Below, piece after piece: positions 7,075 to 12,332 of a stretch of DNA of 12,332 nucleotides. Source of the DNA: Candidatus Avacholeplasma faecigallinarum (GTDB lineage: Bacteria > Bacillota_I > Bacilli_A > Acholeplasmatales > Anaeroplasmataceae). The DNA lies in NCBI GenBank assembly GCA_018715825.1, contig DVKU01000208.1, forward strand, positions 1 through 12,332. The letters are read 5' to 3'. The number at the start of each line of letters is the position of its first letter. The first letter of the stretch is position 1. The position numbers were made by a program, and so were the translations under genes. A model generated the notes under the pieces. The model was not told the DNA's origin and made no database searches. It saw only the letters and a program-made list of their open reading frames with translations.

Positions 7075-7117
7075 AGAAAAGTAAATGGCAAAATTAATTT
7101 GAAAGGTAGTGTAAATT

Positions 7118-7840
7118 ATGGGAAGAGCCCATGAAGTTCGTGCAGCATCAATGGCTAAAACAGCTGCAATGAAATCATCTAAATATGCAAAATGGGGAAA
7201 GGAAATTTTTCAAGCAGCTAAAGCTGGTGTTCCTGATCCTGATATGAATCAAAGTTTGAAGCGTACAATTGAGCGTGCTAAAAAGGACCAATGTCCTGCT
7301 GATGTAATTAAGCGTGCAATTGCTAAGGCTCAAGGAGTTGCTTCTGGTGCATCAAAAGAAAAGGTATATGAAGGATATGGACCTGGAAATGTTGCCGTTA
7401 TTGTTGAATGCTTAACTGATAATGATAATCGTACATTTACAGAGGTTCGTACAGCCTTTAATAAAACAGGTGGAACAATTGGTACATCTGTAAGTTATAT
7501 GTTTAATCGTAAGGCTCAATTTGTTTTTAATGGCTTAACTGAGGATGAAGCAATGGAGGCATTAATGGCTTCAGATTGTGATTTTGAAGATATGAGTACA
7601 GATGCTGATGGCTATGTTACTATTTATGCAGCTCCACAAGAGTTTGAGGCGATTAAAAACGCATTATTACAGGCTAAACCTGAATTAGAATTTGAAGAAT
7701 GTAGTGTTGATTTAATTCCTACAACATATGTAGATTTAGATGACGATCATAAGGAGAAGTTTACTAGACTTTTAGGCCTTCTAAGAGAGTTTGATGATGT
7801 TTCTGAAATCTATCATAATGCTAATATAGATGAAGAATAA
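7118..7840 (+). CDS. YebC/PmpR/TACO1 family protein (YebC2/YeeI-like)
   Basis: 240 residues, the usual family length. Landmarks: MGRAHEVRAASMAKT at the start, KYAKWGKEIFQAAKAGVPDPDMN (22-44), IERAKKDQCPADVIKRAIAKAQG (51-73), YEGYGPGNVAVIVECLTDNDNRT (84-106), then a GG-IG-SVSYMF block, and a C-terminal domain ending near DDVSEIYHNANI. The MGRA start, instead of MAGHSKW, places it nearer the YeeI/YeeN (YebC2) type. The family was long annotated as transcriptional regulators; more recent work on TACO1 and bacterial YebC proteins points to relief of ribosome stalling, especially at proline runs. Arginine is mostly CGT here, while neighbours use AGA, which suggests high expression. It has its own promoter and terminator and so is probably a single-gene unit. 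Confidence 0.93.
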   Translation: MGRAHEVRAASMAKTAAMKSSKYAKWGKEIFQAAKAGVPDPDMNQSLKRTIERAKKDQCPADVIKRAIAKAQGVASGASKEKVYEGYGPGNVAVIVECLTDNDNRTFTEVRTAFNKTGGTIGTSVSYMFNRKAQFVFNGLTEDEAMEALMASDCDFEDMSTDADGYVTIYAAPQEFEAIKNALLQAKPELEFEECSVDLIPTTYVDLDDDHKEKFTRLLGLLREFDDVSEIYHNANIDEE

Positions 7841-7850
7841 TTAATTTAAT

Positions 7851-7874
7851 GAAGCCGTAACCGGCTTCTTTTCT
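7851..7874 (+). terminator. Rho-independent terminator after yebC
   Basis: GAAGCCG (7851-7857), loop TAAC, CGGCTTC (7862-7868), then TTTT-C-T (the T run starts with 7869). The stem is a perfect 7 base pairs and lies 10 bases after the yebC stop. No PyrR-binding loop consensus is apparent, so I treat it as a plain terminator and not a pyr attenuator. Confidence 0.85.
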
Positions 7875-7902
7875 ATATATAATGATTTTCGGAGGTATGA
7901 CT

Positions 7903-8400
7903 ATGAAGGTTATTATTGAATCAGAACAATTTAATAGAACTTTAAAACGAATGACTCATGAAATAATTGAAAGAAATGAAGATTTATCGAAAATCATACT
8001 AGTTGGTATAGAAAAAAAGGGTACACCAATAGCCAAAGAAATTCAAAATTTAATTTATCAGTTTGAAGGTGTAAAAGTAGCTTTAGAGGTAATTGATATA
8101 ACACCTCATCGTGATGATGATAAAAAAAATGCTAATATTGTTATAAAATTTTCAGAATCTATTTTTGATAAAATTATTATTTTAGTGGATGATGTGTTAT
8201 ATACAGGTAGAACAGTTAGAGCTGCAATGGATGCTGTAATGGATATTGGTAGGCCATCTAAAATAGAATTAGCAGTTTTTGTTGATAGAGGTCATAGGGA
8301 GTTACCTATTAGAGCTGATTTTATTGGAAAAAACATTCCAACTAGTAGAGAAGAAAAAATAATTTGCGACTTTTTAAATCGTCAAGTTATATTAAAGTAA
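7903..8400 (+). CDS. pyrR: PyrR: pyrimidine operon attenuation regulator / uracil phosphoribosyltransferase
   Basis: 165 residues; PyrR is usually about 175-180. It binds pyr mRNA leaders in response to UMP/UTP and also converts uracil plus PRPP to UMP. The PRPP-binding motif VDDVLYTGRT is at 95-104. The PyrR-specific stretch DRGHRELPIRADFIGKNIPTS runs from 128 to 148, and the N-terminal MTHEIIERN and ILVGIEKKG segments also fit. The C-terminal tail (EEKIICDFLNRQVILK) is shorter and unlike the common VxLxExD ending. Earlier in-frame ATGs at 7882 and 7897 are too close to or before the Shine-Dalgarno GGAGG (7891-7895), so ATG 7903 is chosen. No other pyrimidine gene is in the window. A TATAAT at 7878-7883 lies just upstream but without a recognisable -35, so the promoter is uncertain. 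Confidence 0.92.
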   Translation: MKVIIESEQFNRTLKRMTHEIIERNEDLSKIILVGIEKKGTPIAKEIQNLIYQFEGVKVALEVIDITPHRDDDKKNANIVIKFSESIFDKIIILVDDVLYTGRTVRAAMDAVMDIGRPSKIELAVFVDRGHRELPIRADFIGKNIPTSREEKIICDFLNRQVILK

Positions 8401-8411
8401 ACGTTTACATT
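8394..8411. promoter_or_regulatory. LacI/CcpA-like operator (cre-like palindrome)
   Basis: A perfect 12-base palindrome GTAAACGTTTAC (8397-8408), with partial symmetry extending to 8394-8411, has the central CG and A/T-rich flanks of LacI-family operators. It differs from the ideal cre TGTAAACGTTTACA in only one base (A for T at 8396). It overlaps the pyrR stop codon and lies about 58 bases upstream of the predicted fhs transcription start. It could bind CcpA or a PurR-like LacI protein. No T tract follows, so it is unlikely to be a terminator. Confidence 0.5.
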
Positions 8412-8424
8412 TAAAAAAGCATTT

Positions 8425-8453
8425 TAGATAATATCCATATATGGTATTATGAT
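8425..8453 (+). promoter_or_regulatory. Candidate promoter of the fhs operon with a palindrome in its spacer
   Basis: TAGATA (8425-8430) and TATGAT (8448-8453) are separated by 17 bases; both are imperfect matches. The spacer contains the palindrome CCATATATGG (8435-8444). Allowing a bulged T at 8434, the symmetry extends to 8428-8450. A repressor bound here would block RNA polymerase. The leader from about 8460 to 8514 shows only a short direct repeat (AAAAACAATT at about 8467-8476 and 8487-8496) and no recognisable riboswitch. AAGGG at 8499-8503 is the ribosome binding site. Confidence 0.45.
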
Positions 8454-8514
8454 TGTATACGATGTAAAAACAATTGATTTTGTAAGAAAAACAATTTGAA
8501 GGGATAATGAGAGT

Positions 8515-10176
8515 ATGTTAAGTGATTTAGAGATAGCGCAAGCTGCACAAATAATGCCAATTGAAAAAATAGCTGAAAAAATTGGTTTGAATGATGATTT
8601 ATATCATTATGGAAAATACAAGGCTAAGATAGATTTAAGTAAAACCAAAAAGGATAAGCATGGTAAGTTGATTTTAGTAACAGCAATTAGTCCAACGTCA
8701 GCAGGAGAAGGTAAATCCACAACTACTATTGGCCTTTGTGATGCTATAAATAAGCTTGGTAAAAAGGCAATGGTGGCTTTGCGTGAGCCAAGCTTTGGGC
8801 CTGTAATGGGTGTTAAAGGTGTAGCAGCAGGTGGAGGATATGCTCAAGTAATACCAATGGAAGATATCAATCTTCATTTTACTGGTGACTTACATGCGAT
8901 TACCACTGCTAATAATGCTATTGCGGCTGTAATTGATAATCATATATATCAAGGTAATGAGTTGCGTATTGATCCAACAAGAATTTTATGGCATAGATGT
9001 TTAGATATGAATGACCGTGCACTAAGAGGTGTTGTAGTTGGTCTTGGAGGAACAACTAATGGTATCCCTAGGGAGGATCACTTTGATATTACAGTTGCTT
9101 CTGAAATAATGGCTGTTATGTGCCTTTCTGAATCATTAGATGACTTTAAACAAAGAGTTGGAAAGATAGTTGTAGCATATACTTATGATAGAAAACCAGT
9201 AACAGTAAAGGATTTAAAAATAGAAGGTGCAATAACCCTAATTATGAAGGATGCTCTAATGCCTAATTTAGTTCAAACACTTGAGCATAATCCGGCAATT
9301 ATTCATGGAGGCCCTTTTGCTAATATAGCTCATGGATGTAATTCAGTTATTGCTACTAAGGCTTGCTTAAGCTTTAGTGATTATGTAGTTACTGAGGCTG
9401 GATTTGGTGCCGATTTAGGTGCTGAAAAGTTTTTTGATATTAAGTGTAGAATGGCGGGCTTAAAGCCTAATGCAGTTGTCATTGTAGCAACTATTAGAGC
9501 TTTAAAGATGCATGGTGGCGTTTTAAAAGAAGATTTAAAAGAAGAAAATGTTGATGCTATGCTTAAAGGTATTGCTAATTTAGAAAAACATATTGAAAAT
9601 ATCAAGAAATTTAATTTAGGTTATGTTATTGCTATTAACAAATTTTACACTGATACAAATAAAGAAATAGAAGCTCTATTAAATTGGGCTAATGAAAATG
9701 GTCATCCTATATCATTATCTGAAGTCTTTACTAAGGGTAGTGAAGGTGGCATAGATTTAGCTTCTAAGGTTTTAAAAATTGCTGATGATGAAAGTCAGTC
9801 AGAAAATTTCAAACAATTATATGATGTTAATGATACTATTAAGAGTAAAATAACTAAAATTTGCTGTGAAATTTATGGCGCAAGTGGCGTAGAATTTTCA
9901 ACACAGGCTAAGAATCAAATGGCAGCCTTTAAAAGAAATGGTTGGGATAAATTGCCAATTTGTATGGCTAAAACTCAATACTCATTTTCTGATAATCCTA
10001 AGCTATTAGGAAGACCAAGTGATTTTACTATTACTATTAGAGAATTAAAGCCATCTATAGGAGCTGGATTTATTGTGGCATTAACTGGTGATATTATGAC
10101 AATGCCAGGCTTACCAAAGGAACCAGCTGCTAATAAAATGGATGTTATAGATGGAAAGACAGTAGGTTTGTTTTAA
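8515..10176 (+). CDS. fhs: Formate-tetrahydrofolate ligase (10-formyl-THF synthetase)
   Basis: 553 residues, against about 556 usual. It joins formate to tetrahydrofolate using ATP, giving 10-formyl-THF for purine synthesis and initiator tRNA formylation. The P-loop [12 protein letters not shown] is at 60-70. Other hallmarks follow in order: [79 protein letters not shown], the [22 protein letters not shown] region, and the C-terminus ending DGKTVGLF. One usual glycine in KGGAAGGG is valine here (KGVAAGGG). The start at ATG 8515 matches the normal beginning ([11 protein letters not shown]). It is the first gene of a tight operon: the next gene starts 17 bases after its stop. The cytosolic enzyme's placement before purE fits a purine/one-carbon role. 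Confidence 0.96.
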   Translation: MLSDLEIAQAAQIMPIEKIAEKIGLNDDLYHYGKYKAKIDLSKTKKDKHGKLILVTAISPTSAGEGKSTTTIGLCDAINKLGKKAMVALREPSFGPVMGVKGVAAGGGYAQVIPMEDINLHFTGDLHAITTANNAIAAVIDNHIYQGNELRIDPTRILWHRCLDMNDRALRGVVVGLGGTTNGIPREDHFDITVASEIMAVMCLSESLDDFKQRVGKIVVAYTYDRKPVTVKDLKIEGAITLIMKDALMPNLVQTLEHNPAIIHGGPFANIAHGCNSVIATKACLSFSDYVVTEAGFGADLGAEKFFDIKCRMAGLKPNAVVIVATIRALKMHGGVLKEDLKEENVDAMLKGIANLEKHIENIKKFNLGYVIAINKFYTDTNKEIEALLNWANENGHPISLSEVFTKGSEGGIDLASKVLKIADDESQSENFKQLYDVNDTIKSKITKICCEIYGASGVEFSTQAKNQMAAFKRNGWDKLPICMAKTQYSFSDNPKLLGRPSDFTITIRELKPSIGAGFIVALTGDIMTMPGLPKEPAANKMDVIDGKTVGLF

Positions 10177-10193
10177 TAAAGGAGGAGACTAGT

Positions 10194-11909
10194 ATGGAAT
10201 ATGTAAAGGGACAAAGACAGATTATTTTAAATTTTTCAGAGTTGTTTTGTAAAACAGAGGTAGAGGTTTTAAATTCAGCTTGTTTTAAAGACGTTTGGGG
10301 AAAGTTTATTAGTAATATATATAAAACTGAAAATCAAGTTTTTCTTAAGGTTTTAGATATATTTACAGATCCTGTAAATGAATTTATTAATTTATTTAAA
10401 CTACTATTAAGCTTTTCTGTTGAAGAGATTAAATCATTAAACCCTTTTTATAAATTAGCTCTTGATAGAGCAGATGTTATTTATGAATTGGTTGAAAACT
10501 TTTATGATTATTGGCGTAAGCTTGAACGTTATTCAGTAATTTTCTCTAAAACAAGTGTAGATGGTGTAGCATCATCTAGTTTTATTGATGCCCAAACTGA
10601 ATTTACAAGTGTAATTTTAAAGACATATCGTAGTATTAGTGAAAAGCTTTCTGGCAATAAGTTTTCTATTTATCGTCAATTACCTGCAGGTATTAATGCA
10701 GGATTGTTGATTTCTAAGCATGTTTGGATGGATAGTAATTCCCCTTATGCCTTTTTAGCTAAGAGTGAGGCAATTGAACAAATTCTAATTCGTCCACCTT
10801 TCATTTCTTATTCTAAGAAAAATAAACGTACAGGTACTTATCAAGAGGTATTTGAAAATCCTATTAATAAGTTTAAGGATAATTTTAAGGCATCAGAGTA
10901 TTACTGTTATTCAGCTATGGTTGGTTCAGCCTTAACCTATGTTTATTTTCATCGCGATTATTTAGCTCATGGTATAACTTTGTGTAATTTATTTGAGTTT
11001 GTACCACTAAGCTCATGTGAGGGTAAAAAACCTGATTGTCTATATATTTTTGGTGCTGATATCGATGGTGATTCTGTTTTCTATCATGATAAAGAAAACG
11101 ATATTATGGTTGGTGTTGCTCCACATAATTCTTCTGTAGACTATTTTGGCTATATGAAAAAGATGCTACTTACTCTATACAATGTTAAAATGATTGAACA
11201 AAAGGCTCTACCATTACATGGTGCTTGCGTTCATATAACAATGAAGAATGGTAAAACTAAGAATATAGTTATTATTGGTGATTCCGGAGCAGGTAAGAGC
11301 GAATCATTAGAGGCTTTATCATCTTATGCTGGTGATGATATTTCATCTCAGGTTACAATTTTTGATGATATGGGAACATTTAAATTAGTAGATGGTAAGA
11401 TTTTGGCTTATGGTACAGAAATTGGTGCTTTCGTTAGATTAGATGATATGACCGAGGGCTATGCTTATAAGGAAATGGATAGAGCTATATTTATGAATCC
11501 TGATCGTGTTAATTCTCGTTTAGTAGTTCCAGTTGCTACTTATCAACAAATAATGAAGGGGTATGAGGTTGATATGGTATTGTATGCTAACAACTATGAT
11601 GAGGATACAGAGTCAGAAATTACTTTCTTTGATAATGTAGAGGATGCTAAAAAGGTATTTATTCGTGGAGCTAGAAAAGCTAAAGGTACAACTCAAGAGG
11701 TTGGTCTTGTAGAATCATTCTTTGCTAATCCTTTTGGTCCAGTTCAAAGAGAAGAACAAACTAGAAAAATTATTGACAAGTTCTTTAAAAAATTATTTGA
11801 CGATGGTGTTAAGGTAGGACAACTTCATACAAAGCTTGCTGTAATGGGTATGGAGCATGACGGTCCAGCTAAAGCAGCTAAAAAATTATTTGAGTTATTA
11901 GGTGACTAA
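10194..11909 (+). CDS. Uncharacterised P-loop kinase of the HprK/PEP carboxykinase superfamily
   Basis: 571 residues, strong Shine-Dalgarno AAAGGAGGAG (10178-10187) 6 bases before ATG. The C-terminal half resembles the PEPCK/HprK fold: LHGACVHI (341-348, compare the LHxSAN element before the P-loop of ATP-PEPCK), [13 protein letters not shown] (359-371, nearly the HPr kinase Walker A GDSGIGKSE), FDDMG (390-394, the second acidic kinase motif), [14 protein letters not shown], and a NPFG...GV-VGQLHT...AAKKLFELL ending like ATP-PEPCK. The N-terminal about 330 residues, mainly helical and aromatic-rich, match no family I recognise. Length is PEPCK-like but the PEPCK signature SGTGKTTLS and HPr kinase partner motifs are absent, so neither PEP carboxykinase nor HPr kinase activity should be assumed. 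A phosphotransferase acting on a metabolite or a protein is likely; the substrate is unknown. It sits 17 bases after fhs and 2 bases before purE, which suggests a link to purine or one-carbon metabolism. Confidence 0.8.
   Translation: MEYVKGQRQIILNFSELFCKTEVEVLNSACFKDVWGKFISNIYKTENQVFLKVLDIFTDPVNEFINLFKLLLSFSVEEIKSLNPFYKLALDRADVIYELVENFYDYWRKLERYSVIFSKTSVDGVASSSFIDAQTEFTSVILKTYRSISEKLSGNKFSIYRQLPAGINAGLLISKHVWMDSNSPYAFLAKSEAIEQILIRPPFISYSKKNKRTGTYQEVFENPINKFKDNFKASEYYCYSAMVGSALTYVYFHRDYLAHGITLCNLFEFVPLSSCEGKKPDCLYIFGADIDGDSVFYHDKENDIMVGVAPHNSSVDYFGYMKKMLLTLYNVKMIEQKALPLHGACVHITMKNGKTKNIVIIGDSGAGKSESLEALSSYAGDDISSQVTIFDDMGTFKLVDGKILAYGTEIGAFVRLDDMTEGYAYKEMDRAIFMNPDRVNSRLVVPVATYQQIMKGYEVDMVLYANNYDEDTESEITFFDNVEDAKKVFIRGARKAKGTTQEVGLVESFFANPFGPVQREEQTRKIIDKFFKKLFDDGVKVGQLHTKLAVMGMEHDGPAKAAKKLFELLGD
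11900..11905 (+). promoter_or_regulatory. Shine-Dalgarno of purE inside the kinase gene
   Basis: AGGTGA lies in the last codons of the kinase gene, 6 bases before the purE ATG at 11912. With only 2 bases between stop and start, purE translation is probably coupled to the kinase. Confidence 0.65.
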
Positions 11910-11911
11910 TT

Positions 11912-12332
11912 ATGATAGAGGTTGGAATTATAATGGGTTCAAACTCAGACTATGAAGTTATGAGTGAAGCATGCAAGGTTTTAGATTCTTTTGGCGTTAC
12001 GTACGAGAAGAAAGTAGTTAGCGCCCATAGAACTCCAGATTTAATGTATGAGTATGCTCATAATGCCGAGCAAAGAGGAATTAAGGTTATAATTGCAGGA
12101 GCAGGTGGAGCAGCTCATTTACCTGGTATGGTAGCTGCTATGACCACTCTTCCTGTTATTGGCGTTCCAGTTAAGTCTAGGGCATTAAATGGTTTAGATT
12201 CACTACTTTCAATAGTGCAAATGCCAGGTGGTGTTCCAGTTTTAACTGTAGCCATTAATGGAGCAAAAAACGCTGCATTATCAGCAGTGTCAATTCTAGC
12301 TTTATCTAATCCTGATTTAGCAAACAAATTAA
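11912..12332 (+). CDS. purE: N5-carboxyaminoimidazole ribonucleotide mutase PurE (partial, cut by window end)
   Basis: 140 codons of an open frame that runs off the window end; complete class I PurE is about 160 residues, so roughly 20 are missing. The enzyme converts N5-CAIR to CAIR in de novo purine synthesis, usually working with PurK. Signatures: [10 protein letters not shown] (8-17, substrate phosphate loop), VVSAHRTPD (35-43) with catalytic His39, [46 protein letters not shown] and the [11 protein letters not shown] helix. All expected active-site elements are present up to the cut. ATG 11912 gives the standard family start. purK or purC would be expected next, but lies outside the window. 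Confidence 0.95.
   Translation, partial: MIEVGIIMGSNSDYEVMSEACKVLDSFGVTYEKKVVSAHRTPDLMYEYAHNAEQRGIKVIIAGAGGAAHLPGMVAAMTTLPVIGVPVKSRALNGLDSLLSIVQMPGGVPVLTVAINGAKNAALSAVSILALSNPDLANKL

Noticed and set aside
7882..7902. ATG at 7882 or 7897 as pyrR start
   Set aside because: 7882 precedes and includes the Shine-Dalgarno, and 7897 is one base after it; ATG 7903 is spaced correctly.
7841..7902. PyrR-dependent attenuator before pyrR
   Set aside because: The hairpin 7851-7868 is a simple yebC terminator; no alternative antiterminator or PyrR-binding loop sequence is visible.
8401..8514. Tetrahydrofolate or purine riboswitch in the fhs leader
   Set aside because: The leader is only about 55 bases from the predicted start, is A+T-rich and has no conserved junction or pseudoknot elements of those riboswitches.
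9381..9605. Minus-strand frame opposite fhs
   Set aside because: It is an antisense shadow of a highly conserved enzyme gene.
12115..12327. Minus-strand frame of 70 residues near the window end
   Set aside because: It is antisense to purE, whose conserved motifs are unmistakable on the + strand.
1..12332. Mycoplasma-type code with TGA as tryptophan
   Set aside because: All long genes are intact with TGA read as stop, and TGA ends at least two frames at sensible positions.
1..12332. CRISPR array or other regularly spaced repeats
   Set aside because: No direct repeats of 20-40 bases with regular spacing were seen on either strand.

Overview
The window looks like the chromosome of a low-GC Gram-positive bacterium (Firmicutes/Bacilli, possibly near the Erysipelotrichia or the walled relatives of Mollicutes). 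The evidence is strong A+T bias, Gram-positive Shine-Dalgarno sequences (GGAGG, GAGGTGAT), TTGNNN/TATAAT promoters, a preference for TAA stops, and a YebC of the 'MGRAHEVR' type. TGA acts as a stop (it ends the first ORF and the transposase remnant), so the genetic code is standard. All recognisable genes are on the + strand. The lineage is inferred from composition and gene content only.

Layout. (1) Positions 1-252 hold the 3' end of an unrecognised gene whose stop codon lies inside a palindromic terminator. (2) Positions 254-5006 hold a promoter and two overlapping genes. Each encodes a MacB/FtsX-type ABC protein with an N-terminal ATPase fused to a four-helix permease, probably forming a heterodimeric exporter or mechanotransmission transporter. 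(3) Positions 5053-5898 encode a DegV/FakB-type fatty-acid-binding protein. (4) Positions 5904-7022 are an accessory scar: three consecutive stem-loops (one containing a tRNA T-arm-like sequence in antisense), a transposase truncated just before its catalytic domain, and a PadR-family regulator whose first ATG overlaps the transposase stop codon. (5) Positions 7046-7873 are a monocistronic yebC unit with a clear promoter and terminator. (6) Positions 7903-8400 encode PyrR, with no other pyr genes in view. (7) Positions 8394-12332 hold a LacI/CcpA-like palindrome, a candidate promoter with a second palindrome in its spacer, and an operon of fhs (formate-tetrahydrofolate ligase), an uncharacterised P-loop kinase resembling both HPr kinase and PEP carboxykinase, and purE (cut by the window end).

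How the genes may work together. fhs supplies 10-formyl-tetrahydrofolate for purine synthesis and PurE acts in the same pathway. The kinase between them, with tight spacing on both sides, may belong to one-carbon/purine metabolism or its control. It is the best candidate here for an undescribed function. PyrR next door adds a pyrimidine link. PadR regulators often control ABC exporters, so the PadR may control the MacB-like pair, but the sequence does not show this. I found no CRISPR array, complete insertion sequence, rRNA or intact tRNA.
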